A DNA stretch of 64,000 nt from an uncultured Alphaproteobacteria bacterium (GTDB taxonomy: Bacteria; Pseudomonadota; Alphaproteobacteria; Caulobacterales; Caulobacteraceae). The stretch lies in the NCBI GenBank assembly GCA_903822175.1, contig CAIJOB010000011.1, positions 162,815-226,814 on the forward strand, given 5' to 3'. Below, piece after piece: positions 8,454-17,519 of the stretch. Position numbers and translations under genes: made by a program. The notes below the pieces were generated by a model, which made no database searches, had not been told where the DNA came from, and was given only the letters and a program-made list of their open reading frames with translations. The first letter of the stretch is position 1. Each line of letters begins with the position of its first letter.

Positions 8454-10258
8454 TTCGGCGCGTTGGGCTTCCGCTTCGGCTTGCCCTTGAAATTGCCGGA
8501 CGGCGGCGGCCTCGGGCCGTTGGGCCGGGGCGAGATGTGCGGCTTGGGCCCACCGTGCGGCGGACGGTCGGGGCGCGGCCCACGCGGGCGGTCGGCGGCC
8601 GGTGGCGCGGCGGCAGGCTCGATGCGGATGTCGCCCTCGGCCGCGCCCTTCACGGCCTGACGGAAGCGAGCTTCGGTCTCGGCGATGATCTCGAACTTGG
8701 TCTCGCGGTCGAAGATGCGGATCTGGCCGATGTCCTTCTTGGTGACGTGGCCCAGCCGGCAGATCAGCGGGATCAGCCACTTGGGGTCGGCGTTGTTCTG
8801 CCGCCCGATCGGCATGCGGAACCACTCGGCGCCGACGCTTTCCGGACGCGGCTCGCGCGACGGACTGGGCCCCTCGCGCATCGGGTCGTAGGACGCGCCG
8901 CCGCGCTGCGGCCGCGCCGAAGGGATCGTCTGGCCGGTCTCGCGGCCGCCGCCGTCGTCGAACAGGTCCTCGGGCTCCGGAAGGCGCTGGCGATGCAGGC
9001 GGATCAAGGCCGTCGCCACCAGTTCCGGCGTGCTGTCGGCCAGAATCTTCTGCGCCAGGACGAGGTCTTCCTCGGACGCTGGCTCGGTGAGGATCGGGTC
9101 GGAGAGCAGGCGCTGCTGGTCCTTGGCGCGGATTTCGTCGGCCAGCGGCGGGCCGGACCAGCCGGCGTCGATGCTGGCGCTGTCCAGCAGCCGCTCGGCG
9201 AACCGGCGCTTGTTGTAGGGCACCACCAGGACCGAGGTCCCCTTCTTGCCCGCCCGGCCGGTCCGCCCGCTCCGGTGCAGCAGGCCGGCCTTGTTGACCG
9301 GCAGCTCGGCGTGGATCACCAGACCCAGGTCCGGCAGGTCAAGGCCGCGGGCGGCGACGTCGGTGGCGACGCAAGCGCGCGCATGGCCGTCGCGCAAGGC
9401 CTGCAGGGCGTCGGAACGCTCCTTCTGGGTCATCTCGCCCGACAGGGCCACGGCGGAGAAGCCGCGCTCGCGCAGCGCACTGTGCAGCCGGCGCACCGCC
9501 TCGCGGGTGTTGCAGAACACCAGCGCGCCGGGGCTCTCGAAATAGCGCAGCAGATTGACGACGGCGTGTTCCAGTTCGCCTGGCGCCACGCGCACGGCGC
9601 GGTACTCGATGTCGCCGTGCGCCTCGTCGCGGCGCAGGGTGTCGATGCGGGCGGCGTCCTTCTGATAGCGCTTGGCGAGGTTGGCGATCTCCTTGGCGAT
9701 GGTCGCCGAGAACAGGAGCGTGCGGCGTTCCTTCGGCGTGGAATCCAGGATTTCTTCCAGGTCCTCGCGGAAGCCGAGGTCGAGCATCTCGTCGGCCTCG
9801 TCCAGCACCACGACCTCCAGCGCCGAGAGGTCCAGCGCGCCGCGCTCGATGTGGTCGCGCAGGCGCCCGGGCGTGCCGACCACCACGTGCGCGCCGGCCT
9901 GCAGGGCGCGGCGCTCGGCGCGGGGGTCCATGCCGCCGACGCAGGTGGCGACGCGGGCGCCGGCCTGGGCGAACAGCCAGGTGAGTTCGCGGCTGACCTG
10001 CAGAGCAAGCTCGCGCGTCGGTGCGATCACCAGCGCCAGGGGCGCCTCGGCGCGGCCGAACCGCTCCGCTTCACCCAGGATGCCGCGCGCCAGGGCCAGG
10101 CCAAAGGCCACGGTCTTGCCAGAACCGGTCTGAGCCGAGACCAGCAGGTCGCGGTCGTCAGGCTCCTTCAGAACGGCGGCCTGGACGGGCGTGGGCTCGA
10201 GATAGCCCTGTTGCTCGAGCGCGCGCTCGAGGGCGGGATGGGTGGCGGGAAACGGCAT
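8450..10258 (-). CDS. DEAD-box ATP-dependent RNA helicase with DbpA-type RNA-binding domain
   Basis: Unwinds RNA duplexes using ATP, probably in ribosome assembly or mRNA turnover. In the 602-aa protein the helicase motifs come in order: Q motif near 'LEPTPVQAAVL', 'AQTGSGKT', 'PTRELALQV', 'DEADEML', 'SAT', then the second RecA domain with 'FCNTREAVRRLH', 'ATDVAARGLDLP' and 'HRSGRTGRAG'. Around residues 480-570 the segment 'RLGHVTKKDIGQIRIFDRETKFEI' matches the DbpA RNA-binding domain. A basic, Pro-rich, disordered tail follows. It resembles DeaD/CsdA or DbpA; I cannot decide between them. Confidence 0.93.
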   Translation of the reverse strand: MPFPATHPALERALEQQGYLEPTPVQAAVLKEPDDRDLLVSAQTGSGKTVAFGLALARGILGEAERFGRAEAPLALVIAPTRELALQVSRELTWLFAQAGARVATCVGGMDPRAERRALQAGAHVVVGTPGRLRDHIERGALDLSALEVVVLDEADEMLDLGFREDLEEILDSTPKERRTLLFSATIAKEIANLAKRYQKDAARIDTLRRDEAHGDIEYRAVRVAPGELEHAVVNLLRYFESPGALVFCNTREAVRRLHSALRERGFSAVALSGEMTQKERSDALQALRDGHARACVATDVAARGLDLPDLGLVIHAELPVNKAGLLHRSGRTGRAGKKGTSVLVVPYNKRRFAERLLDSASIDAGWSGPPLADEIRAKDQQRLLSDPILTEPASEEDLVLAQKILADSTPELVATALIRLHRQRLPEPEDLFDDGGGRETGQTIPSARPQRGGASYDPMREGPSPSREPRPESVGAEWFRMPIGRQNNADPKWLIPLICRLGHVTKKDIGQIRIFDRETKFEIIAETEARFRQAVKGAAEGDIRIEPAAAPPAADRPRGPRPDRPPHGGPKPHISPRPNGPRPPPSGNFKGKPKRKPNAPN

Positions 10259-10336
10259 GGGAGGTCCTAAGGTCCGCCGTCAAAACGCAGCGGACGCGCC
10301 AAAAGCCGCAACATGCCTCACAAAGCAAGCCTAGCG

Positions 10337-10840
10337 TTAGGTCTGCGTCGACGTGGCCTGGGTCAGAGCGGCGTTCTCGGTGCGGATGCGCAGCCAGAGC
10401 ATTCCCGCGTTGAGGATTGAAAACACGACGGCATAGCCGGTCAGGCCGAACACCAGCGGCAGCACCGCGATCTCGCCAGCCACGACGGCATAGTTCGGGT
10501 GCGGGATCAGCCCATAGGGGCCTTTGCGCACCAGGGTCTCGCCCGGCACGACGATGATCCGCGTCGTCCAGCGCCGGCCGATCGAGGTCAGCACCCAGAC
10601 GCGCAACACTTCGAGCGCGGCATAGGCCGCTAGCCATGCCAGGTTCGCCGGCCGGTTCCAGGCCAGCGTCCAGAGCCCGCCCAGCCACGCTGCATGCAAC
10701 GCGACCATCAGCGGATAGTGCTCCGCCCCACGCTCGATCCCGCCCTCAGCCAACAGCCGGCGGGTATTGCGGTGCGCGATGATCAACTCGCCCAGCCGCT
10801 GCGCTGTCACGAGCGCCAGGATCAGGATCGACAGGATCAT
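10337..10840 (-). CDS. ICMT-family (isoprenylcysteine carboxyl methyltransferase-like) membrane methyltransferase
   Basis: A 167-aa integral membrane protein of four to five hydrophobic segments with the ICMT-type SAM-binding C-terminal region: 'LVRKGPYGLIPHPNYAVV' then 'LRIRTENAAL'. Its ATG overlaps the stop of the type III polyketide synthase by four bases. Bacterial pairs of this kind (Bacillus bpsA-bpsB, Streptomyces srsA-srsB) make alkylpyrones or alkylresorcinols and methylate them. By that analogy the likely substrate is a long-chain polyketide rather than a prenylated protein; this is inference from context. Confidence 0.83.
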   Translation of the reverse strand: MILSILILALVTAQRLGELIIAHRNTRRLLAEGGIERGAEHYPLMVALHAAWLGGLWTLAWNRPANLAWLAAYAALEVLRVWVLTSIGRRWTTRIIVVPGETLVRKGPYGLIPHPNYAVVAGEIAVLPLVFGLTGYAVVFSILNAGMLWLRIRTENAALTQATSTQT

Positions 10841-11883
10841 GCCGCCGCCAGGGTCACCGTGCTGGCCGTGAAGCCCGGTCCCAGGGCAGAGAGCACGGTG
10901 CGTTTGGGCAGGCCGCGCCGCCGAGCCCGGTCGAGCACGAACAGCGCCGTGGGCGAGGACATGTTGCCGTGGTCGGCCAGCACCTCGCGCTCAAGATCCA
11001 AAGCGCCCTGCCCCAGGTCGAACGCGCCTTCGATGGCCTCGATCACCTTCATGCCGCCGGGATGGCAGAGGAAGCGGTCCACGTCCTCCAGGGCCAGGCC
11101 CTGGGTGGCCAGCATCGACTCCATGGCCGTCTTGATCTCCTTGGAGATGAACGGCGGGAGCGCGCGGGCCAGGACAACGCCAAGGCCGGTGGCGTCCACG
11201 CGCCAGCCCATGATGTCCAGCGTGTCGGGCCAGGTGTGCTCGGCCACACCCGTCACCTCCGCGAACCCCTCGGGTCCGGTCCACAGCACGCAGGCCGCCG
11301 CCCCATCGCCGAAGATCGCCGTCGAGATGATGTCGGTCTGGGTCAGGTCTTCCAGCCGGAAGGCCAGCGAGCAGAGCTCTACACAGACCAGCAGCACGAT
11401 CGATCCCGGCTGGGCCCGCGCCAGCCGCGCGGCCAGGCTTAGGCCCGTCACGCCACCCGCGCATCCCAACCCAAACACCGGCACGCGCGCCACGTCGGGC
11501 CGGAAACCCATCCGGGTCAGGGCCCGCGCCTCCAGGCTCGGCGTCGAGATGCCGGTCGTTGAGACGGTGACGATGGTGTCGACCTCGCGGCCGGTCAGGC
11601 CCGCCTCCACGAGCGCCGCCTCGGCGGCTTCGCAGAACAGATCGAGCGCCACCTCGTCATAGACCTGGGCGCGGTCGGGCCAGGTGCGGGGCTTGAGATA
11701 CCAGTCGATCGGCCGCGCCATCTGCCGCGCACGAACGCCGGCGTGGTGGAACACCGGCGTCATCCGCGAGAAGGCCGGGAAACGGGCGCTGAAGATCTGC
11801 GTCGCGGCCTCGACCACGTCGTCCTGATCGATGACGTTCGGCGGCGTGGCGGTGGCGAGGGACAGCAGGCGTACGGCGGTCAT
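10837..11883 (-). CDS. Type III polyketide synthase (chalcone/stilbene synthase family)
   Basis: Extends an acyl-CoA starter with malonyl-CoA and cyclises it to a pyrone or resorcinol. The 348-aa length fits. The catalytic triad is visible: Cys in 'GLGCAGGVTG' (about residue 141), His in 'CHPGGMKV' (about 272) and Asn in 'HGNMSSPT' (about 304). The ATG at 11883 ('MTAVRLLSLATATPP') suits the family better than a TTG eleven codons upstream. It lies 59 bp after thiL on the same strand and is coupled to the ICMT-like methyltransferase gene. A long-chain fatty acyl starter is likely by comparison with other bacterial members, but this is not shown by sequence. Confidence 0.92.
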   Translation of the reverse strand: MTAVRLLSLATATPPNVIDQDDVVEAATQIFSARFPAFSRMTPVFHHAGVRARQMARPIDWYLKPRTWPDRAQVYDEVALDLFCEAAEAALVEAGLTGREVDTIVTVSTTGISTPSLEARALTRMGFRPDVARVPVFGLGCAGGVTGLSLAARLARAQPGSIVLLVCVELCSLAFRLEDLTQTDIISTAIFGDGAAACVLWTGPEGFAEVTGVAEHTWPDTLDIMGWRVDATGLGVVLARALPPFISKEIKTAMESMLATQGLALEDVDRFLCHPGGMKVIEAIEGAFDLGQGALDLEREVLADHGNMSSPTALFVLDRARRRGLPKRTVLSALGPGFTASTVTLAAA

Positions 11884-11942
11884 GGCGGTCTCTGAGGTTA
11901 AGGTCGCTGCCCGCAATTCTCAGTCCCGGCCGAGGTTCCGCC

Positions 11943-12884
11943 TCAGAGGTGTCGCCAGCCCTTATGTGCGACGTGTAGTTTCGTGGCCCCCGCGAACACC
12001 TCGACGCCCGACCCCGTGGCGACCTCGCCGATGGCGGTGAAGCCGTCGGGCGCGGCGCCGCTGACCGTGCACACCACCTCATAGTCATCGCCGCCGGTTG
12101 CCAGGCGCAAAAGAGCGGCATCGCGATCGAGCTGCGAATCCACCCAAAAACCGGCCGCTCTCGACACCGGAAGCCTGTAGAGATCGAGCCGAATTCCGAC
12201 CCCGCTGGCCTCACCGATATGGCCGGCGTCGGCGAGCAGGCCATCTGACACATCCGCGGCGGCCGTGGCGCTGGCGCGCAGAGTTTCGCGCAGGTCCAAG
12301 CGTGGCGTCGGCAGACGGTAGCGCCCCGCCAACCAACCGTCCGGATCGGCGATCTCGCCCTGAACCGCCGCCAGTCCCAGCGCCCCGTCGCCGATCGTCC
12401 CGCTGACCGCCACGGTGTCGCCGACCCTTGCGCCGGCCCGCCGGACCATCCGGCCCTCAGGGACCCAGCCCAATGCGGTCAGGCTCGCTGTGAACGGCCC
12501 TGGCGTGGAGACGGTGTCGCCGCCCAGCAGGTTCACGCCGAACCCCTTGAGGTCCTCGCCCAGGCCGCGCGCGAAGGCCTCGCGCTCCGCCGCGCCGAAC
12601 CCCTTGGGCCAGGCCACTCCCAGGAAGCAGCCGAACGGCTCGGCCGCCTTGGCTGCCAGATCGGAGAGGTTCACGCGGACCAGCTTGCGGGCGATCAGGT
12701 CGGGCGCCTCGCCCGCCGGGAAATGCACGCCGCCGACGATGGCGTCCTTGGTCACCACCAGGTCGAAACCCGGCCGCTGCGGCACCACCGCCGCGTCGTC
12801 CATCAGGTCGAACGCGCCGGCCGCGCCGCCGGTCAGCGGGCGGAACAGCCGTTCGATCTCGCTGAACTCATCCTCTGCGGGCAT
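11943..12884 (-). CDS. thiL: Thiamine-monophosphate kinase
   Basis: Phosphorylates thiamine monophosphate to the cofactor thiamine diphosphate. 313 aa of the AIRS/PurM-like fold, with the N-terminal '[13 protein letters not shown]', the metal-binding 'DLMDDAAVV', '[15 protein letters not shown]', 'GGDTVSTPG' and '[13 protein letters not shown]'. It overlaps nusB by 17 bases, and nusB-thiL is a common pair in proteobacterial riboflavin operons. No TPP riboswitch is apparent, as expected for a gene inside an operon. Confidence 0.96.
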   Translation of the reverse strand: MPAEDEFSEIERLFRPLTGGAAGAFDLMDDAAVVPQRPGFDLVVTKDAIVGGVHFPAGEAPDLIARKLVRVNLSDLAAKAAEPFGCFLGVAWPKGFGAAEREAFARGLGEDLKGFGVNLLGGDTVSTPGPFTASLTALGWVPEGRMVRRAGARVGDTVAVSGTIGDGALGLAAVQGEIADPDGWLAGRYRLPTPRLDLRETLRASATAAADVSDGLLADAGHIGEASGVGIRLDLYRLPVSRAAGFWVDSQLDRDAALLRLATGGDDYEVVCTVSGAAPDGFTAIGEVATGSGVEVFAGATKLHVAHKGWRHL

Positions 12885-13326
12885 CCTGCGCCACCGCGTC
12901 CAGGGCGCCGTTCACGAACCCCGGCTCCGGGCCTTCGAAGAAGGATTTGGCGAGCTCGACATATTCGTCGATCACCACCTCGACCGGCACGTCCGGCCGA
13001 TGGATCAGTTCGTAGGCGCCGGCCCGCAGGATCGCGCGCGCCGTGGCGTCCAGGCGGTCGAGCCGCCAGCCGGTGGCGAGCTTCCTGGCCACCGCGGCGT
13101 CCACCGCCTTCTGATACTCCACCACGCCGCGCACCAGGTCGGCGAAGAACGCCTCGTCGGCGGTGGCCAGCGGCGCGTCGTCTTCCTCGGCGCTGCGGTC
13201 GAAGCGGTGCTCGGCGAATTCGCGGATCACGGCTTCCGCGCCCACGCTGGAAACCTCCATCTGGTAGAGCGCCTGGACCGCCGCCAGCCGCGCCACCGAA
13301 CGGGCCTGTTTAGGGGGAACGCTCAC
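12868..13326 (-). CDS. nusB: Transcription antitermination protein NusB
   Basis: RNA-binding antitermination factor acting with NusE (S10) on rRNA operons. 152 aa, all-helical, with the typical start '[18 protein letters not shown]' and the C-terminal '[29 protein letters not shown]', of which 'RAGAYEL' and '[10 protein letters not shown]' are the recognisable core. It follows ribH after a single base and overlaps thiL, so it belongs to the glyA-nrdR-rib-nusB-thiL run. Confidence 0.96.
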   Translation of the reverse strand: MSVPPKQARSVARLAAVQALYQMEVSSVGAEAVIREFAEHRFDRSAEEDDAPLATADEAFFADLVRGVVEYQKAVDAAVARKLATGWRLDRLDATARAILRAGAYELIHRPDVPVEVVIDEYVELAKSFFEGPEPGFVNGALDAVAQDARRG

Positions 13327-13327
13327 C

Positions 13328-13771
13328 CTAGAGCCCGATCAGCAGTTGCTGGCGCAGCGACACCATGGTCAGGGCCGCGCGCGCCGCGCCGCCGCCCTTA
13401 TCGCCCTCGCTGGCCCGCGCCCGCGCCCAGGCCTGCGCCTCGTCCTCGACGGTCAGGATGCCGTTGCCCAGGCAAAGCATCTTGCTCACCGACAGGTCCA
13501 TCAGGCCCCGCGCCGACTCATTCGAAACGATTTCAAAGTGATAGGTCTCGCCGCGGATCACGGTCCCCAGCGCCACATAGCCATCGTAGCGGCCGCCCTC
13601 CTCCGCTATCGCGATGGCGGCGGGGATCTCCAGCGCACCCGGCACCGTGATCACGTCATAGGCCGCGCCGAACGCCTCCAGCGCGTCCTGCGCGCCCTTC
13701 AGTAGTTCGTCGGCCAGGTCGGAATAGAACCGCGCCTCGACGATCAGGATGCGGACTTGGTCTTCACTCAT
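13328..13771 (-). CDS. ribH: 6,7-dimethyl-8-ribityllumazine synthase
   Basis: Joins 5-amino-6-ribitylamino-uracil and dihydroxybutanone phosphate to lumazine, the penultimate step of riboflavin synthesis. 147 aa. Landmarks are '[17 protein letters not shown]', '[11 protein letters not shown]' and '[19 protein letters not shown]', with the catalytic His in 'GETYHFE'. It lies 30 bp after ribE and one base before nusB. Genes for the dihydroxybutanone-phosphate synthase (ribB/ribBA), often between ribE and ribH in relatives, are absent here. Confidence 0.96.
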   Translation of the reverse strand: MSEDQVRILIVEARFYSDLADELLKGAQDALEAFGAAYDVITVPGALEIPAAIAIAEEGGRYDGYVALGTVIRGETYHFEIVSNESARGLMDLSVSKMLCLGNGILTVEDEAQAWARARASEGDKGGGAARAALTMVSLRQQLLIGL

Positions 13772-13801
13772 CGGACGCCCTTCAGGAATTGCCGCGCACC
13801 C

Positions 13802-14392
13802 TTAGGCCGTTTCTTGGAAGCGCGCGAGATAACGCGCCAGCATGTCGATCTCCAGGTTCACCCGCGATCCGGCTTTCAGCTCTCCGAGCGTCGTCACCTC
13901 CCAGGTGTGCGGGATCAGGTTCACGCCGAACACGTCGTCCTCGACCTCGTTGACGGTCAGCGAAACGCCCTCGACCGTGATCGACCCCTTCGACGCGATG
14001 AAGCGGTGGAGCGGCTTGGGGACCCGGATCCGCACCCGGTGCGATCCGCCCTCGCTCTCCACCGACAGCACCTCGCCGATCCCGTCGACGTGGCCGGAGA
14101 CAATATGGCCACCCAGTTCGTCGCCCACCTTGGCGGCGCGCTCCAGATTGACCCGCCGGCCTTGCGTCCAGGCGTCCAGCGTCGTCAGGCCCAAGGTCTC
14201 GCCGGAAACCTCCACCGCGAACCAGTCCGTCCCCTTCTCGACCACCGTCAGGCAGCAGCCGGCATGGCTGATCGACGCGCCGATATCGATGGTCGAGAGA
14301 TCGAAGGCCGTCTCGATCTCGAAGCGGCGGTCGCGGTTGGTCTCGCGCACGCTCTTCACACGCCCAACGTCGGTGACGATCCCGGTAAACAT
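13802..14392 (-). CDS. ribE: Riboflavin synthase, alpha subunit
   Basis: Dismutates two lumazine molecules to riboflavin. 196 aa made of two similar lumazine-binding halves: 'MFTGIVTDVGRV' opens the first, 'ISHAGCCLTVVE' and 'GGHIVSGHVDGIGEV' follow, and the second has 'VEGVSLTVNEVE' and 'NLIPHTWEVT'. The ATG begins immediately after the TGA of the upstream ribD-like gene, so the two are surely co-translated. Some annotations use the symbol ribC for the same enzyme. Confidence 0.95.
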   Translation of the reverse strand: MFTGIVTDVGRVKSVRETNRDRRFEIETAFDLSTIDIGASISHAGCCLTVVEKGTDWFAVEVSGETLGLTTLDAWTQGRRVNLERAAKVGDELGGHIVSGHVDGIGEVLSVESEGGSHRVRIRVPKPLHRFIASKGSITVEGVSLTVNEVEDDVFGVNLIPHTWEVTTLGELKAGSRVNLEIDMLARYLARFQETA

Positions 14393-15037
14393 TCAGCCTC
14401 GCTCGTAGCGCTCCCAGAGGTCGTCGCCGACCTCGCGGGTTTCCGTGCGCCGGAAATGGGGCGCCTGCGCCAGCGCCGCAACCGCCAAGGCGCCGACGCC
14501 CGGCCGCCCCTCGCCGCCGATCAGGATCGGCGCCCGGAACCACTCCAGCGCATCGACCAGCCCACAGCGCAGAAAACTCGCCGCCACCTGACCGCCGCCC
14601 TCGACGAACAGGCGCGCGAGGCCCTCGTCAACCAAGGCCGCAACCACGGTCTTCAGTTCGGGCCGGTCTTCACCCACCACCCGCACGGTCAGCACTCGCA
14701 CGCCCGCCGCGACCAGCGCCGCATCCGGCGCCCCCGTCGCGATGACATAGGTCGGGATTTCGCGGGCGGTCCGGGCGAGCTTGCAGTCCACCGGCAACCG
14801 CTGTCGGCTGTCCAGCACCACCCGCGCCGGCTGCGCGCCGGCATAGCCCGGCAGGCGCACGCTCAGTTCGGGGTCGTCCGCCAGCGCCGTCTCGATGCCG
14901 ATGACCACCGCATCGTGCTGCGCGCGCAGATCGTGGACCGCTTCCCGCGCCTTCTCGCCGGTGATCCAGCGGCTTTCGCCCGCGCCGGTGGCGATACGGC
15001 CGTCCAGCGACGTCGCGAGCTTCAGGGTGACCGGCAT
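14393..15037 (-). CDS. RibD C-terminal (reductase) domain protein, stand-alone
   Basis: Reduces the ribosylamino-pyrimidine intermediate in riboflavin synthesis with NADPH. Only the reductase half of RibD is encoded: the protein starts 'MPVTLKLATSLDGRIA', exactly where the reductase domain normally begins, and includes 'DAVVIGIETALADDPELSVR' and 'LFVEGGGQVAASFL'. At 214 aa it is about 150 residues shorter than full RibD. An in-frame TAG, the nrdR stop, lies two codons before the ATG, so the deaminase part is truly missing rather than miscalled. The deaminase must be encoded elsewhere. Confidence 0.9.
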   Translation of the reverse strand: MPVTLKLATSLDGRIATGAGESRWITGEKAREAVHDLRAQHDAVVIGIETALADDPELSVRLPGYAGAQPARVVLDSRQRLPVDCKLARTAREIPTYVIATGAPDAALVAAGVRVLTVRVVGEDRPELKTVVAALVDEGLARLFVEGGGQVAASFLRCGLVDALEWFRAPILIGGEGRPGVGALAVAALAQAPHFRRTETREVGDDLWERYERG

Positions 15038-15040
15038 CGC

Positions 15041-15508
15041 CTAGTCCTCGGCGACCTCGGTCAGCCCCTCCTCGCCCAGAAACTTGGCGAAGTCTTCGGT
15101 CTCGCGGAAGTCGCGGTAGACGGAGGCGTAGCGGACATAGGCCACGTCATCGAGCGCCTTGAGCTGCTTCATCACCAGCTCGCCGACCGCCGAGGACGGC
15201 AGCTCCGTCTCGCCCATGCTTTCCAGTTGGCGCACGATCGAGGAGATCATCCGCTCCACCCGTTCCGGGTCGATCGGACGCTTGCGGATCGCCACCGAGA
15301 TCGAGCGGGCGAGCTTGTCGCGCTCGAAGGGCGTGCGGCGTCCTGAGCGCTTGAGGATGGTCAGTTCGCGCAGCTGCACGCGCTCGAAGGTCGTGAACCG
15401 CCCGCCGCATTCGGGGCAGAGCCGGCGACGGCGAATGGCCGCGCCGTCTTCCGACGGGCGGCTGTCCTTCACCTGGCTTTCGGCATGACCGCAGAACGGA
15501 CAACGCAT
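15041..15508 (-). CDS. nrdR: Transcriptional repressor NrdR
   Basis: ATP/dATP-sensing repressor of ribonucleotide reductase genes. 155 aa. The N-terminal zinc ribbon has Cys pairs 'MRCPFCGH' and 'LCPECGGRF', and an ATP-cone follows from '[20 protein letters not shown]' to '[15 protein letters not shown]'. The usual length is about 150-160 aa. It sits between glyA and the rib genes, a gene order common in proteobacteria. Its stop codon is in the same frame as the ribD-like gene that follows three bases later. Confidence 0.96.
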   Translation of the reverse strand: MRCPFCGHAESQVKDSRPSEDGAAIRRRRLCPECGGRFTTFERVQLRELTILKRSGRRTPFERDKLARSISVAIRKRPIDPERVERMISSIVRQLESMGETELPSSAVGELVMKQLKALDDVAYVRYASVYRDFRETEDFAKFLGEEGLTEVAED

Positions 15509-15537
15509 GATCTAGCCCCCTTGGGCCTCAGCAAACC

Positions 15538-16866
15538 CTATCCGTTGTAGATAGGGAAGCGCGCCGTCAAGGCCAGGACCTCGCCGCGAACCTTGGCCTC
15601 GACGGCGGAATTGTCGCCGCCGGCCTTCACGCCGTCGAGGACTTCGCCGATCCAGGTCCCGATCTGGCGGAATTCGGCGACGCCGAAGCCGCGCGTCGTG
15701 CCGGCCGGCGAGCCGACCCGCAGGCCCGAGGTCTGCACCGGCGGCAGCGGATCGAAGGGGATACCATTCTTGTTGGTGGTGATCCCGGCGCGCTCCAGCG
15801 CGATCTCGGCGTCGGCGCCGGTGACGCCCTTGGGCGTCAGGTCCACCAGCATCAGATGGCTGTCGGTGCCGTTGGAGACGATCTTGAAGCCGGCGCTCTG
15901 CAGGCTGTCGGCAAGCGCACGCGCGTTGTCGATCACGGCCCTCGCATAGACCTTGAACTCGGGCCGCAGCGCCTCGCCGAAGGCCACGGCCTTGGCGGCG
16001 ATCACATGCATCAGGGGGCCACCCTGCAGGCCCGGGAACACCGCCGAGTTGATCTTCTGGTTCCACCTCTTGGAATTGGTCAGGATCATCCCGCCGCGCG
16101 GGCCGCGCAGGGTCTTGTGCGTGGTGGTCGTGACGATGTGGGCGTGCGGGAACGGGTTCGGATAGACGCCGCCGGCGACCAGGCCCGCATAGTGGGCGAT
16201 ATCGACCATCAGCACGGCCTCGACCTCATCGGCCATGGCCCTGAACTGTTCGAAATCGATCTGCCGCGAGTAGGCCGATCCGCCGGCGATAATCACCTTG
16301 GGCTTGTGCTCACGCGCGACCTCCCAGGCCTGGTCGTAGTCGATCAGGTGATCCTGAGCCCGGACGGCATAGGCCACCGGATTGAACCACTTGCCCGACT
16401 GATTGATCGCCATGCCGTGGGTCAGGTGGCCGCCCGCCGCCAGGTTCATGCCCATGAAGGTGTCGCCCGGGGTCATGGTGGCCATGAACACCGCCTGGTT
16501 CGCCTGGCTGCCGGAGTGCGGCTGGACGTTGGCGTATTCGCAGCCGAACAGCTGCTTCGCCCGCTCGATGGCCAGCAGTTCCACCTCGTCCACCACTTCG
16601 CAGCCGCCGTAGTAGCGTTTGCCCGGATAGCCCTCGGCGTACTTGTTGGTCAGGACCGATCCCTGCGCTTCCAGCACGGCGCGCGAGACGATGTTCTCCG
16701 ACGCGATCAGCTCGATCTGGTCCTGCTGCCGCTTCAGCTCCGCGTCCAGGATGTGTGACACCGCCGGATCGCCCTCGGCGACCCCCTGCCCGAAGAAGCC
16801 CCCATCGACAGGACCGGCGGAGGCCAATTTTTCCGGAGAGCTTTGGGCTTGCATGCGGAGCGTCAA
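15538..16866 (-). CDS. glyA: Serine hydroxymethyltransferase
   Basis: PLP enzyme that interconverts serine and glycine and supplies 5,10-methylene-tetrahydrofolate. 442 aa. The PLP lysine is in '[15 protein letters not shown]', with '[12 protein letters not shown]', '[15 protein letters not shown]' and '[14 protein letters not shown]' near the N-terminus. The first ~15 residues are non-conserved, and an ATG four codons in (16854) is an equally good start. It heads the run glyA-nrdR-ribD'-ribE-ribH-nusB-thiL. A GATTC (GANTC) methylation site lies just upstream at about 16889. Confidence 0.96.
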   Translation of the reverse strand: MTLRMQAQSSPEKLASAGPVDGGFFGQGVAEGDPAVSHILDAELKRQQDQIELIASENIVSRAVLEAQGSVLTNKYAEGYPGKRYYGGCEVVDEVELLAIERAKQLFGCEYANVQPHSGSQANQAVFMATMTPGDTFMGMNLAAGGHLTHGMAINQSGKWFNPVAYAVRAQDHLIDYDQAWEVAREHKPKVIIAGGSAYSRQIDFEQFRAMADEVEAVLMVDIAHYAGLVAGGVYPNPFPHAHIVTTTTHKTLRGPRGGMILTNSKRWNQKINSAVFPGLQGGPLMHVIAAKAVAFGEALRPEFKVYARAVIDNARALADSLQSAGFKIVSNGTDSHLMLVDLTPKGVTGADAEIALERAGITTNKNGIPFDPLPPVQTSGLRVGSPAGTTRGFGVAEFRQIGTWIGEVLDGVKAGGDNSAVEAKVRGEVLALTARFPIYNG

Positions 16867-17017
16867 GGGCGGCGCCTTTCAGGCTGACGATTCGTTGGAG
16901 CTGCGGAGAGCGCTCTTTACCCCCAAACCCTTCGCGCCTCCACCGGCTGTTCCCGTGAAAAGCTCACAGAAACCTGGAACCAGCACTTGGGGGAACAAAC
17001 GCTGGGCGCCGGCGTTG

Positions 17018-17061
17018 AACACTGACCCGCCGTGCAGGTTCCGCCGACGCCGGGCAGTGTT
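17018..17061. promoter_or_regulatory. Inverted repeat in the mucR leader
   Basis: AACACTG (17018-17024) and CAGTGTT (17055-17061) are perfect inverted arms, extended by CCCG (17026-17029) against CGGG (17051-17054) after one unpaired A. The arms are separated by about 21 bp. It ends 24 bp before the mucR start codon and could be an operator or an mRNA hairpin. No T tract follows, so it is not a terminator. Confidence 0.5.
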
Positions 17062-17085
17062 GTGTCAATCACCGCGGGGAAATTC

Positions 17086-17517
17086 ATGAGCGTTGCGCCA
17101 GACCCGGAAGGGCCTTCGGGCGAAGACCTGATGAGGCTCGGAACCGGCATCGTCGCCGCCTTCGTCAGCCGCAACGCCGTACCGGCCGAGGCCTTGCCCG
17201 ACGTCATCCGCACCGTGCACCAGGCGCTGCTAGGCCTTACGGGCGACGTCGCGCCGGTTCTCGAGGAGCGGCCCAAGCCGGCGATCTCGATCGGCCGCAG
17301 CGTGCAGCACGACTTCATCATCTGCCTGGAGGACGGCAAGAAGCTGAAGATGCTGAAGCGCTACCTGCGCTCGCGCTACGGCATGAGTCCGGACGATTAC
17401 CGCAAGCGCTGGGGCCTCGCCGCCGACTATCCGATGGTCGCCCCGGCCTACGCCGCGCGCCGCTCCGACTTCGCCAAGCAGATCGGCCTTGGACGCGGCG
17501 TCCGGCGACACAAATAG
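17086..17517 (+). CDS. mucR: MucR/Ros-family transcriptional regulator
   Basis: Alphaproteobacterial DNA-binding regulator, in relatives acting on cell-cycle, surface and motility genes. 143 aa from the ATG at 17086, which has GGGGAAATTC before it; an upstream GTG at 17032 lies inside the inverted repeat and is unlikely. The family core 'CLEDGKKLKMLKRYL' through 'DYRKRWGLAADYPMVAPAYA' and 'FAKQIGLG' is intact. The zinc ligands of Ros (second Cys and three His) are replaced by Asp, Tyr, Arg and Tyr, so metal binding looks lost. Divergent from glyA; a coupled small gene follows. Confidence 0.92.
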   Translation: MSVAPDPEGPSGEDLMRLGTGIVAAFVSRNAVPAEALPDVIRTVHQALLGLTGDVAPVLEERPKPAISIGRSVQHDFIICLEDGKKLKMLKRYLRSRYGMSPDDYRKRWGLAADYPMVAPAYAARRSDFAKQIGLGRGVRRHK

Positions 17518-17519
17518 CC

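Noticed and set aside
7889..10270. 793-codon open frame on the plus strand opposite the DEAD-box helicase
   Set aside because: Antisense shadow of a clear helicase; repetitive Ala/Gly/Arg/Asp composition and no recognisable motif.
13757..15346. 529-codon open frame opposite ribE, the ribD-like gene and nrdR
   Set aside because: Runs across three real genes in antisense; composition is shadow-like.
16867..17085. Possible riboswitch upstream of glyA
   Set aside because: I looked for glycine, THF and cobalamin riboswitch motifs on the minus strand and found none of the conserved core sequences.
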